Assembly (NCBI GenBank): GCA_038277395.1
Contig: CM076190.1
Coordinates: 234,390,618-234,454,617 of the forward strand
Length of the DNA stretch: 64,000 nucleotides
DNA from: Dryocosmus kuriphilus
Lineage: Eukaryota; Arthropoda; Insecta; Hymenoptera; Cynipidae
Direction of reading: 5' to 3'
The notes beneath the pieces were generated by a model. The model was not told the DNA's origin. It did not search any database and saw nothing but the letters and a program-made list of their open reading frames with translations. Of the stretch, positions 45,551 through 56,734 are shown piece by piece (the stretch's first letter is position 1; each line of letters starts with the position of its first letter). A program made the position numbers and the translations under genes.

Positions 45551-46647
45551 TGATCCCCAGGGAGGGTTTTAAGGTGATACTTTGCATAAAGTTATCTGAT
45601 TTATTCGAAAAGACACGTAATGAATGCAGAAGCTGAAAAAAATAACATCATGCAGTTTCGGATACATATAAAAAATTGACAATTATCATAAGCAAATTAT
45701 TCAACAAAACTTCGTTTTCTTTTCGTATAAAGGACGTCCAAGTACCGTACCTCATACATGTTTGTATTTTTGGGTGAAACTCCACGATTCCTTAAATTTA
45801 AAAAAAAATTTTATAAAGAAATGCAAAATATAATTACCCCTAATAGATTGGTTTCGGGATTATTAAATAATTGACGATGAGTATCTAGCTCACAGCATTT
45901 TTTGTGCCATTCTTTGACGTCTGACAATAATAACTTTTAGTCCTTCAAACAAATGTAATACACAAATTCATAATACCTTCATTATTCATTACGCGACCTT
46001 CGCTGCTTTTTGCAAAATCAGTTCAACAATGAATCTTGTTATGTTACCAGGTTAATAAAAAATAATTCATAATTCTTTAATCAATTCTAATAACAAATTC
46101 ACGGCTTGAACATCATTCAACAGATAAATTTCATTTTTTTACAGTAATCAATTGCTAGTATCAAGTAATATATTTCCAGTAGCACATATATCTTACTAAT
46201 ATTACAAACAATAGGCCTTAGTTATGATAGTTTTCTGGTTGAAAATAATTGAGTCATCAGAACCATTCTGCACGGTGGGTGAACGGTAAAGTTATAAAAA
46301 TACATTTTCATTTGTCGAAACAAGCCTGAACTGAAAATTTCTTTAGCGATTGTTTATAAGTGTTGAAAAATTCCTAAATCAATATGTTTAGAAAAATTTT
46401 TTAAAATAGTTATCAGTTCTTGCGGGACAATAGGGTATAATAAAAGAAAGGCATTGTTTAATAATCCAGAAATTGGTGACTTGTTCAGCATGAATGCGAA
46501 AAACGCATTATGCGGTCACTGAGTCCAGATTATGCGACATTATACGGATTCAAAATTGGGTGAAATGGTTCGAAAGCAAGACAAAAGACTGTTCTATTAT
46601 CACTTGTGCTACTCTAAAAAAATTATGCATAAATTTGGCATCCCTGG
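45551..46647. other. A+T-rich sequence without recognised gene
   Basis: No coding motif, transposon end or strong repeat was found on either strand. Confidence 0.4.
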
Positions 46648-47510
46648 TCATGACTAACCTGCGACCAGCCTACGTCTTTCAATAAATGTATATTACAACT
46701 GCCACTCGAAGGACATGAACAAAGTGGTGTAGAAATCAATTTTTCGATCCGCAATAATGGATCGTTTTGATTTTAAGTTGAAAATAGAATTGATCAGCAA
46801 CAGCTTGATATCACAGACAAGACAAAATATGAAGTTTACATTGTTTGTAGGTGAAATATTCGTTGCCATAAATATTAACATTGTTGGTTAAACATTATAT
46901 GAAGCAGAGACAATTTCGTGATTTGAACCCTGCTTTATAATCTTTCGCTTGCCTTTGCCTCAATTTTTATTGGAAAGGTTGGGAGAGTTACGAAGCCACC
47001 TCCGCCTAGCTTCGTTTGATTTCAAGCAATTGGAGCAAATGGCGATTCCCAGCTGTCACTTTCTTTTCACTCAGTGGTTCAAAATATGTACTAGTTCATC
47101 TACTGTACTTTAATATTTTTCATAGGAGATTGTGAGGAGGAAAAATGTTTGTTTTTCATCTTCTGTTAGCGAAACTACGTTTTACTCCAGTTTTTTACAC
47201 CCAGCGTAATGTAATACATAGATGATGTCAGAGTTATCCTCCTAATCCTGGTAAAACATTCAACAAAATTCGTTCAAGCTTTTACCGTTTCAAAGTTTAC
47301 ATGCAAAATATTTTATCTTTTGTCTGTTATGCGTAACCTGCGATTAGCTGACGGCTTTCAATAAAAAGTATATTACAACAGTAACTCGTCATATATGAAC
47401 GAAGTTTTGTACAAATTAATTATTTGATCCACAATAGTGGATCATTTTGACCTGAAGTTTATAATGGGATTGATCAGCAACAGTTTGATGTCCCGGAGTA
47501 TTTTGTGATA
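46648..47510 (+). repeat. Direct repeat of ~180 bp, two copies
   Basis: Copies at about 46648-46835 and 47330-47510 share TTTCAATAAA, GTATATTACAAC, AATGGATC and TTGATCAGCAACAG in order. The offset is ~680 bp. It lies just upstream of locus C exon 2 and may reflect a local tandem duplication. Confidence 0.65.
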
Positions 47511-47635
47511 TATCTCTTCAAATAATAAATGCTCTCACTTTCCGCAAGTGCTCTATAAGTATTTCGTTCTAACTTAATTGCTGAGCATATTCTCGACCTA
47601 ACCAAGATTATATGTGTTTCTCATTTTTGTTGCAG

Positions 47636-48219
47636 AGCTAAGTTCACAGTTTGATTGTCACTCTAATGGCGAACATATTTCACGCAACGGACCATTCTGT
47701 TCTCTTCATGTACGTCATTATCGTGCCAGGTCTCGTGTGAGGGCTCCGAGTCATGTTAAAACTCCGAGTCCTCCCTCCAGGTCTTCCCCTCGTGCCAGAT
47801 CCAGGTCTCCATCCATCAATCGTTCTTTCTCTGAAGCGTATGAACATACTCGGTTTATTCCCAACTCAAATCCGAACCGGATATATGAAGTTCGAAGATA
47901 CGTATTTCCCGCCAATAAATCACTTAAATATGCAATAGAGCATAATAAGTATGTACCAATGACAACCGAAGAACAAGATGTATTGTCAACATCCGAGGGT
48001 GACGTCTTTGCAATATTGGAGAGTGACGATGTTCTTGCTGGAATATATGCGTATAATCGTGGTCGTCGCAAAACATGCAGGGCAAAAATAAACATGGTAA
48101 GCGGCGAGATTGCTACATTGAACGAAAATGAAATCAAGGAAGTTCAAACAGGCACACGCCGTCCAATCTCAATGAATTTTGTTGAAAAATGTATAGAGGA
48201 TAAACAGCCAATTCACTGA
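47636..48219 (+). CDS. Secreted-protein locus C, second exon (~194 residues)
   Basis: The exon starts after the acceptor TTTTTGTTGCAG at 47635 and is open to the stop at 48219. The reading begins with the second and third bases of a split codon, then LSSQFDCHSNGEHISRNG, a Ser/Arg/Pro-rich stretch (RARSRVRAPSHVK, SPRARSRSPS), then FIPNSNPNRIYEVRRYVFP, EEQDVLSTSEGDVFAILES, DDVLAGIYAYNRGRRK and KINMVSGEI, ending near IEDKQPIH. Exon phase and the start LSSQ match loci A and B, so the preceding exon should be a signal peptide, but none was found upstream with confidence. The basic stretches could act in nuclear targeting. No known family was recognised. Confidence 0.65.
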
Positions 48220-48229
48220 TTCAGCTATA

Positions 48230-48990
48230 AAAAATGTAAAATAATAATATAACACTCAGCCTTAGAGGTGCTCAAGGGCACTGAAAACAAGGAACCTTTT
48301 TAAGTAGTCAACAACTGTCCTTTTAAACAAAAAAAAGCTGTGTGATATATATATGTATAGAAATTTCGTTAATTCAAAAATAATGAACAAAGAATTGGAA
48401 ATAAAGGAAAAATCATTGGAATGGACTTGAACTTTCGTTTAGTTCCTTATATACACACATACTCACATATACATATATATATAAAAATATATTTATATTC
48501 CAACTTTTATTTCAAGCAAATTTCAATTTTCCTTTATTTTTCCTTCTTTATATTTCTTCTTTGGGTTTAAGTAATTTATATATATTATATAACATACTAT
48601 ATTTATGTTTATTTTTCAACTTGAATTTCAACTCCATTTCGATGACCTTCGCTTTATTTGTCCTTCGTTATATTTCATAAATAAAGATATATAAAAATTG
48701 AAATACTTCCTTTATAAAAATAAACGAAAATTGAAATTCACTTGAAATTCAGGTTGCAATATAAATATAATATATGTATAGAAATTTATTTAATTCAACA
48801 ATAAACAATAAAAGATGAAAAATAAAGGATAAATCATTGGAATGGACATGAAATATAAGGTGGAATGTGAAAATAACTATAACATATTATATTATATCTG
48901 TCAATTTAAATTTTCCTTTATTTTTCCTTGAATAGCTTCCATTTTCGAATTAATGTAATTTACACATATTATATAATATTCTATATTTAC
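48230..48990. repeat. A+T-rich degenerate repeats
   Basis: Blocks such as AAATCATTGGAATGGAC recur (48410 and 48830), with TATATA tracts between them. No coding content. Confidence 0.5.
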
Positions 48991-48991
48991 A

Positions 48992-50532
48992 CAGGGTTTT
49001 AAAAAAGTATGGAAGAATGAATTGTCTAAAAAAATATTAAATTCGAAAATTTTAGGATTTTTCCCTGGCTATTCAATGGCGACCTCGCTTTGACCTTTAC
49101 CATGCCCTTGAAGGACATATCAAGGTCAAATTCTTTTTTTTAAATAGGAAGTCCCGTTTTTTATGGCGGATTTAGAAAGAGCAGGAAATTTTGCGTTCAA
49201 GTATGGGCTTGGCCATGTCCTTGACCATGAAGTTCAAGATCATTCCAAGGTCAAACTTGTTTTTCCAAATGGGAACCCCTTTCAATCTTTGAATGGGAAG
49301 CCCCATTTTTTATGGCGGATTTGGAAAGAGTAGGAAATTCTAAATTGAATTGTGACCCTGAGCATGACCCTCAAGGTCATTCCAAGGTCAATAATATTTT
49401 TTCATATGGCAACCCCTACTTTTCATCGTGGATGTGGAAAGAGCAGGAAATTTTATCTTCAAGTTTAACCTTAACCATGGCCATCAAGATCACTCAAAGT
49501 TCACACACTTTTTTTCAATTCGGAACACCCATTTTTCATTGTGGATTTGGAAGGAGAAGTGAATTTTACCTTCAAGTGTGTCTTTATACATTATCATGCT
49601 CTTGGCCTTGAATCAGACTTTCAAGGTCACTTTAGAAAGATTTTTTCAAGAATTTTGAAAAACTACAGCCACTGTAGGGCCAGCCAGGTCTCGTGATCTG
49701 ACTCCACATGTCTCTTTTCTTTGCGGCTACATAAAAAATAAAGTGTACTTTACAGAGCCGCGAGATTTAGAAGATCTAAGACAAGAAATAGTCAATGTTT
49801 GCGCAGATATTACACTTAATATAATAAGGAGTGCGATAGAAAATGTTTATTTCCGTCTAAGTATCTGCCAGGATTATGGTGGACAACATTTTGAACACAG
49901 GTTGTAAGCCTTGCCTTAACTGATTGGGATCGTTAGCCTTGCCTTAATTTGCCTGGCCATCACCTTGCCTTAACTGGCCGGGATCGTTAGCCTTGCCTTA
50001 ACTGGCGGGTTCGTTAGCCTTGACTTAACTTAATGGGATCGCTAGGAGGTACCCTACAGTGGCTGTAATTTTTCAAAATTCTTGAAAATATCTTTCAAAA
50101 AGACCTTCAAAGCCTGGTTGAAGGCCAAGAGCACGATTATGTATAAAACTACACTTAAAGTTGATATGTCCTGCTCTTTCGAAATCCGCAATATAAAATT
50201 GGGCTTGTGTTTAAAAAATTGAAAGGTTTTCCCATTTGGAAAAACAAGTTTGACCTTGGAATTACCTTCAAGTTCATTGTCAAGGAAATGGTCAAGGTCA
50301 TACTTGAACGTAAAATTTCGTGCTCTTTACAAAACCGGAATTAAAAATGGGGCTAACCATTTAAAAATTGAATTTGACCTTGATATGCCCTTCAAGGTCA
50401 TAGTCACGGTCGAATCGAGCTCGCCCTTAAATAGCCAGGAAAAAATCCTAATACTTTCGTTTTTAACATTCTTCAAAGAAAATTAATTTCTGGTCAATTA
50501 TTCGGAGGTTGCCATACTTTTGTGCCACCCTG
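48992..50532 (+). mobile_element. Deletion derivative of a DD41D-type element
   Basis: Ends CAGGGTTTTAAAAAAGTATGG (left) and CCATACTTTTGTGCCACCCTG (right) are inverted, with TA nearby. Long subterminal arms carry repeated AAGGTCA steps and a ~110-bp motif (GGAAATTTT with ATGGCGGATTT). Only a C-terminal transposase remnant remains (about 49685-49910: SRDLTPHVSFLCGYIKNKVY, EPRDLEDLRQEIVNVCADI). A short minisatellite lies after it. Non-autonomous and dead. Confidence 0.82.
49907..50046 (+). repeat. ~30-bp minisatellite, about five copies
   Basis: Repeats of a unit like GTTAGCCTTGCCTTAACTGG, with GGGATC between copies. It lies between the transposase remnant and the right terminal arm, the same relative position as the 42-bp arrays in E1 and E2, though the sequence differs. 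Confidence 0.85.
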
Positions 50533-50599
50533 TATCTATATTCCAACTGGAATTTTAAATCCGCTCCAACGGGTTTTCCTTTAATTTCCCTCCTTTATT

Positions 50600-51330
50600 T
50601 TTCATTTATGAATTAAAACAAGATATATATATTTATTTATTTATTTATTTATTTATTTTTGCATTTTTATTTTTCAATTTTGAATTCTAAGAAACAATTT
50701 TTAACAAAAGGGTTAAATTTTCAAATAAAAGGATTAATTATTTACCTATCAAGTTGAAACTTCCATAAAGATTTAGTCGTTTATTTTTGAAATAAAGACA
50801 TCATTTTTCACCCAATGATGAATTTAAGAAGAATCGATGAATTTTGAAAAAAACCATATAATTTGAAACAAAAATATGGCTTCGCAACCAAGAATTTAAG
50901 GGCTAAATTTTCAGCCAAAAAAAAAAGTCGAAGAACTGGAAAACTTAATTTTGAAAAAAAGAGGTTAATTTCGAACTAAAAATTGTTGAATTTTCAACGA
51001 AAGAAAAAACTAACTTAACAAAAATATTTGCTTCTTTCATTAAAAAATTACATTTTTAAACAAATCAATCTATTTTCAATAAATAGTACGAATATTTTCA
51101 AAAGCAAAGAATTCTCAACCAAGCAAAACGAAACCTCATCCAAACCTGTAATAAATGACTTTTGAACCAAAAGATATTATTATTAGTTAAACATAGTTCA
51201 ATTGTCAACAAAATTTTAGCTTTTTCAATCCAAGAAGGTTTTTTTTTTCAGCCAACACTATCTGGTTTCTTTTAGGATTTCATTAATTTAGTTCACGTTT
51301 AAGCAAAAACCAAGAAAAAGGAGAAAAAGA
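50600..51330. repeat. Low-complexity sequence of GTTGAAAATTCAAC type
   Basis: Variants of AATTTTGAA / TTGAAAATTCAAC recur every 15-30 bases with (TTTA)n at 50629-50656. The same type occurs at 54000-54860. No gene. Confidence 0.6.
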
Positions 51331-51491
51331 GGGGAAAAGGGGATGTTTTTTGAAAAGAAGAGAGTTCTTTAAAAATTGACTCTCAATGGACAGAGAATTT
51401 TTATTTGCTGCAGTTATTAATAAAGAATAAACGAAACTGGTTAAAAGCTAACAAAGTATAATAAAGCGAGCGCGACATCTGAAAATTCAAG

Positions 51492-51508
51492 AAAATATAA
51501 ATAGGGCT
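51492..51508 (+). promoter_or_regulatory. Possible TATA box upstream of locus D
   Basis: AATATAAATAGGG ~310 bases before the locus D start codon. A donor-like AAGGTAAGT at about 51612-51620 could end a non-coding leader exon. Tentative. Confidence 0.35.
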
Positions 51509-51808
51509 AAATTTCCGGTTTTCACAGAAATGTTTTTTGACCTTGTCAGAGCAAGAAACGTGGCCTTAGAAATTTCGGGGGGATTTGGAGTATACGAGTA
51601 CATCTAGATTTCAAGGTAAGTAAATAAAGTGTGCTCATTTTATATTATGAAAAATTTTCTTTGCTCAACGATTTTTTCTCTCAAGTCCGTCGCCTCATCT
51701 AAATTTAAAGAATCATTTTTGTGAATAATGAGATGATGGTTAGTATATATATGTAAGTGATTGAAGCTCAAGGAATGCTTTAAAAATTGGCTCTTTGCAT
51801 CAAGCAAA

Positions 51809-51866
51809 ATGAGACTTTTTGTTTGTGTTCTGTTTTTCATATTTGTGGCGTTTCTCGGTCCTGTTG
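51809..51866 (+). CDS. Locus D signal-peptide exon
   Basis: ATG at 51809 encodes MRLFVCVLFFIFVAFLGPV and then a split codon before GTAAGT (intron from 51867). The 19 hydrophobic residues after MR form a strong signal peptide, and the phase-1 junction equals that of loci A and B, though the sequence differs. The nearest acceptor (ATATCCAG, about 51924) gives only a 58-base intron and a short 2-Cys peptide ending ICISP, which is weak. The true second exon may lie beyond the mariner or the Transib. It may belong to an unrelated secreted gene. Confidence 0.5.
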
Positions 51867-52483
51867 GTAAGTAGAATTTCCTATAATACCAAATTGATCA
51901 TATCTTTAAGTATCTCATATCCAGGTCTTGCCTGTTCAGAAATTTTTTTTCCGAAAAGCAGATACTCCTTTCGGATTTGTATTTCACCTTGAAGCAACGG
52001 CACCATATTTTACTACCACACGTATTTTCTCTTGCCGCGCAATTATATGTTTAACGAAAAAAAATTTGATTAATTCATATAAAATAATTCGCTGATAATT
52101 ATGTTTTAGCATTTTTTAGAAAAAAATGTTCAAATCGAGACTCGCTGCGTTAAATCCGTACACGTGTACGTAACATATGTTACAATAATTTCACTTCAAA
52201 TGTCTTTCCTTCCGTTCTTTTTTATAAAAACATATTATTCCTCTAATTTTTTGTAAAACCTTACATATGTTCCAACAAAATTTGTATGTCACTCTGAAAC
52301 AATTACACGATATTACAATCGTTCCACGCGTTTCGTCCTACTGCGCAATTATGTGCTTACCGAAAAAATACTTTTATTAATTCATATCAAATAGTTTGTT
52401 GGTAAGTATATTTTACCATTTTCTATTCAAAAAGTATTTAAATCCAGACAGTTCGCGGTAAGTTCTTACACGTGTGTAACATA

Positions 52484-53790
52484 TGAGGGGTGTGCAAAAA
52501 GTAAGGTGACTTTTCAAATTTCTCAGACTACGTACACTCGAACTTCAATTTCTTCAAATTTTGTATTGGGACACTTGTCTCGAACATATGTGCATAGTTT
52601 CTAGTGTATAGCATTTTTAGTTTGTTTTTGAGAGGAACAGAGGGTAGAAGTGTTTGGCGTGATCTTCGATTTTCTGCCGCCGAAAAAAATGGATCAGAAA
52701 ACTTGCATCAAATTTTGAGTGAAAAATGGAATTAGGTGCTCCAAAACATTTGAATGTTGACAGTGGCATACCTTTGAGATAAGAAAAAATGTTTGTAAGT
52801 AGTGCAAGCTCTTCCAGGAAGGCCGACAAGACAAGAATAATGAATCTCGCTCTGGACGCCCCAGCACGTCAATAAATGGTGAAAGCGTTGCAGAAGTGAA
52901 GAATATGGTGTTGGGGAATCGTAGAATCACTGTTAGAGAAGTTGGTGAAGATGTCGGCATGTCGGTTGGCTCGTGCCATTCAATTTTTTCCGATGTTTTG
53001 GGCATGAAAACGTGGCAGCGAAATTTGTTCCGAAACCGCCTAATTTTGACCAAAATGACCGTCGAATGAGCATCGCTCAAGAGCTGTTGAATGACGTCAA
53101 TAATGACCCTGTTATACTCAAAAAGGGTTACAACTGATGATGAATCCTGGGTGTATGGTTCTGACGTCGAAACCATAGTCTAATCGTTCCAATGGAAGAC
53201 CCTGGAAGAGCCTAGACCGAGAAAAGCAGGTCAAGTTTGATCAAATGTCAAGGTTTTGTTCACTGTTTTCTTCGATTACTGTGGTGTAGTACAAAAAGAT
53301 TTCTTACCACAAGGTGGCACGTTCAATGAGGAGTATGAAGTTGTGCGCCGTTTGGGAGGAGCAATACGACTAAAACGTTCGGAATTGTGAAAAAAAAAAT
53401 TCATGGCTTTTGCATCATGACAATTCACCTGCTCACTCATCGTTGCGTGTGCGTGACTTTTTGCCCAAAAACGAAACCACAATCATGCCTCAGCCACCAT
53501 ATGCACAGGATTTAGCCCCGTGCGACTTTTTCCTGTTCTCAAAACTGAAGCGTCCCATGAAGGGACGGAGATTTGCAATGACTGAGGAGATAAAGAATGC
53601 ATCGTTGGAAGAACTCAAGTCTATACCAAAAAGTGCTTATCAGAAGTGCTTCGAGGATTGGAAAAAGCATTGGCACAAGTGTGTTATATCCGAGGGGGGT
53701 TACTTAGAAGGGAACAACATTATAATTGATGAATAAATAAATACTTTTTCGTAAAAATTAAAAGTCACCTTACTTTTTGAACACACCTCA
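52484..53790 (+). mobile_element. Full-length mariner (DD34D), inactive
   Basis: Terminal inverted repeats TGAGGGGTGTGCAAAAAGTA at 52484 and TACTTTTTGAACACACCTCA at 53790, each with flanking TA. The length of 1307 bp is normal for mariner. Inserted in the second unit of the tandem array, with flanking sequence resuming in register. Confidence 0.92.
52640..53736 (+). pseudogene. Mariner transposase, DD34D, multiply frameshifted
   Basis: The N-terminal region has SGRPSTSINGESVAEVKNMV and ITVREVGEDVGMSVGSCHSI (DNA-binding helices). TTDDESWVYGSDVE carries the first Asp, VLFTVFFDYCGVV follows, HHDNSPAHSS carries the second and DLAPCDFFLFSKLK the third, with 34 residues between the last two. C-terminus HKCVISEGGYLEGNN. 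All three catalytic Asp are present but at least four stops or frameshifts interrupt the frame before 53400; 53410-53736 is open. Confidence 0.88.
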
Positions 53791-53999
53791 TATACTCGCA
53801 CGTTACAATAATTACACTTCACATGTCTTTCCCCCCGTCATTTTTTATGCTAAACATATTATAAGTCTAATCTTTTGATAGACTTTACATATATTCCATT
53901 CAGATTTGTATTTCACTTTGAAACAGTTACACCATATGTTACGATCCTTGTGCGTGTTTAGATTTACTGCTTGGTAACAAACTATCTCTGGTACAAAAA

Positions 54000-54860
54000 T
54001 CATGTTATTGCTTGGAAATTCAACTGTTTGGCTAAAAATACACTTTTTTTTTTAATTCATATTTTTTGTGAAAATAGAACTAGTTTGTTGTAGATTGGTC
54101 TTTTTCAGTTATACATTAAAATGCTATATTGAAAAATTTTTATTTGTTTTTGAAAATGTAATAATTTATGATTATAAATCAATTTACTTGTTTTAAAGTG
54201 ACATTTTCTATAAAAAATTTAAATATTAAGGTGGAATGTTCAACAATTTTTTAAAAAATTGATTCTCTTTTTCAAAACATAGTTTTTCCATTTATAGATT
54301 TACCATATTTTGGAAATTACGCGATTTTACTAACAAGCTATCTGTTGTTTAAAAATGATGTTCTTTGGTAGAAATCAACTGTTTGGCTAAAAATCCATTT
54401 TCTTTCAATTCATATTTCTTGTGAAGGAATTGAAATAGTTTTTTAAAAATTCGTCTTTTTCATGTCAACATTACACTGTTCAAATAAAAAATTACATGAA
54501 TTCCATTCATTTTTTACATTTTTGTTCGTTAGTCCTTTACCTTTTTTTATTTATAATTCAAATATTTTTATAAAAAATCTAAATATTTTGGTTGAAATTT
54601 ATATTTTTTAGTTGAAAATTCAACTATTTTTGGCACAGAATTTAGCTGTTACATATTTGGCTGAAGTTTTCTTAATTTTCGGTTAAAAATTGAACTATTA
54701 TATTTTTTTGTCGAATTCATTATTTTAGGTTGTAAATTGAATGCTTTATTTGAAAATGCATCCTTTTTATTTAAAAATTAATTTTTTATAGTTTTGTTTG
54801 AAGTTATATTAAGCTTTATTCATTCCTTTTTACAAGATTACATAAAAAATATAAATCTTT
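54000..54860. repeat. Low-complexity A+T-rich sequence
   Basis: Similar to 50600-51330: recurring GTTGAAAATTCAACTATTTT-type words. No gene. Confidence 0.6.
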
Positions 54861-55330
54861 GGTGACAATCACCTAACATGTCCTAAAATAAAGGTCTTTC
54901 GCAAATCCAGTACAGAAGTATGCTTTTTTGTGGTTAGGTTGTCAAAAAAAGATATTCGGGACTCTATATCACAAGCTCAAATGGTTGAAACCTGTACGTT
55001 TTTCTAAAAGAACTGAATATTTTGTTTGTAGATTGAATTGAACTTATTCATTAAATTTCTAAACAAGATCGTGTAACTCCTGGAAATCTCTTAAAATCCT
55101 TTGAGTTAAAATTTTAATCAACAAACACAGTTTTGTAACATATTTTTATCCTTACTGAAATAATATGAGGCCGTGTTTCGAAACTTCTAATTTACAACTT
55201 CACCTCCACCAGCGTCACGTATTTCCAAGTCATTCCATCATAACCAAGAAACGAGAATTACTAACGCAACCTATTTATCTTACATTATTCACTTCTATTT
55301 AACGTGATTCAAAAAGATTGAATAAGAACT
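54861..55330. other. No recognised gene
   Basis: Nothing supportable on either strand. Confidence 0.35.
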
Positions 55331-55678
55331 TAAAATCAAGCGAACCTACCTTAAGTGACGTTCGATCGCAATTATGTAAGAGTCTCGTTCTTCGAGATTA
55401 CTTCGTATAACCGCTACTTCATCTAGTTCTAACCACAAGTTTAGAAAATAAATTTGAAAAAACCGCTGCTTCCTGCTCCTTACCCCTATCATGCGACCTG
55501 GCGGTCCTCTTCATACATTTTAAAGCTATTTTCGAAATTATGGAAATAAACCCTTTCTTTTTTAGGGTGGGAAGAAGCTTCTAAGGAATAAAAAAGTGGG
55601 AGGAATATAATCATATCGAACGAGACTCTCACATAATTATAATCGAATGTCACTTAAGGTAAGTCCGTTTGATTTTAA
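55331..55678. mobile_element. MITE with ~60-bp terminal inverted repeats
   Basis: TTAAAATCAAGCGAACCTAC at 55331 and its inverted partner ending at 55678 (GTAAGTCCGTTTGATTTTAA) stay paired for ~60 bp, through CCTTAAGTGAC and GAGAGTCTCGTTC-like blocks. The internal ~230 bp has no coding capacity. TTAA-like ends suggest a piggyBac-type or similar origin, but no duplication was confirmed. Confidence 0.65.
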
Positions 55679-56734
55679 ATTATAATTCGAGTCTCTTTCT
55701 TCGAGATTATATCGTAGATGTTTAGAGCATTGACTTAATTATTCAACCTATTTCTTATATTATTAATCAAAAATTAATTTCTCCAGCAACTTACACTGAG
55801 CTTAATTACATAATATTTTTATCCGGATTTTATCCATCTGTTATTTTTGTTGATAAAACAGAGCTCCAAAAAACGACTCCTCTCTTGGTTCTATTGATCG
55901 TTTGTAAAATTAGCAAACACCTGTGAATTCGCTGACCATTCTGCCGTGCTTTTTATTATGTTCACGTCCAAACCCTATGATTACGCCGCTGCACAGTGGG
56001 GCAGGAGCTTTTCAAATTTGGCCAAAACCCAAGGTCAAAATTTGCCTAAAAGTAAATCGTTATTGCTTTGCACATATGTTATCGTAGATAGAAACAACAC
56101 TTCAAGAGCTCTCATTTACGAATAATGTGTCTAGTGTCTATCCAAATCGTAAACTGGCTTACAATCGACGTGATCAGGGCTTGCAAAAAAAAATGATTAA
56201 TTTCTTCAATTTGGTACGAATTTCAATGTATAATGTTTTTACAGTTCATTAGAAATGCTTTTAAAGTACCTGCAAGTACTAAATACCTTATAATATTTGA
56301 TTAATTACGAATTAAGGTAGAGTTTACATGCACATTTTTCAATTTTTCGGTACTGGATATCGTTCAGTTTAAAAATACTACGAAATACCACGTCTTTTAG
56401 AAGTCTTCATGTAATCATTCAACTCTTTAATTATTGAAGTTTGAAATGTGCTACTACTAGCTGCTACTTATGGTTTTTAATGAAGTTATGCACATATTTC
56501 GGAGTCAATATCAAATTCGTGTTTTTCCCGTGAGAGCATATTGCTATAGATAAATTGTGCAAAAAATGTTTACCTTCTCCCTGGATTTGGCTCCATATCT
56601 CTTTTGTTTTTAACCAGTCATTCTTTTTGTTAGAATGTAATTTCTCAGAGAGATAATAATTTTGCTAATTGGAATTTTGTGTCAAAGTGATAATATTCAG
56701 TTTTACGAAACGCGAAATTCTGAACCTTCTTTTT

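Larger units (their letters stand above)
51955..53945 (+). repeat. Tandem array, ~318-bp period, interrupted by a mariner
   Basis: The landmark TTTGTATTTCACCTTGAAGC and variants recur near 51967, 52281 and 53908. Subtracting the 1307-bp mariner makes the last interval ~320 bp, matching the first (~314 bp). Other shared blocks are GTTACAATAATTTCACTTCA, CTTACATATGTTCCA and ATGTGTTTTTCG-like segments. No coding content. Confidence 0.8.

Noticed and set aside
45248..45553. 101-codon plus-strand frame.
   Set aside because: It lies antisense in the G+C-rich retroposon; base composition explains its openness.
47140..47195. Possible first exon for locus C (ATG with a hydrophobic run at about 47149).
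   Set aside because: The run is broken by Lys and Arg and the following bases (CCAGTTTTTT) do not make a usable donor.
47840..48120. Locus C's IYEVRR strand and EEQDV...GIYAY region loosely recall the second half of secreted ADP-ribosyltransferases.
   Set aside because: The order of key elements does not fit: no upstream catalytic Arg region, no correctly placed Ser-Thr-Ser strand, and the acidic position differs between loci. Treated as chance similarity.
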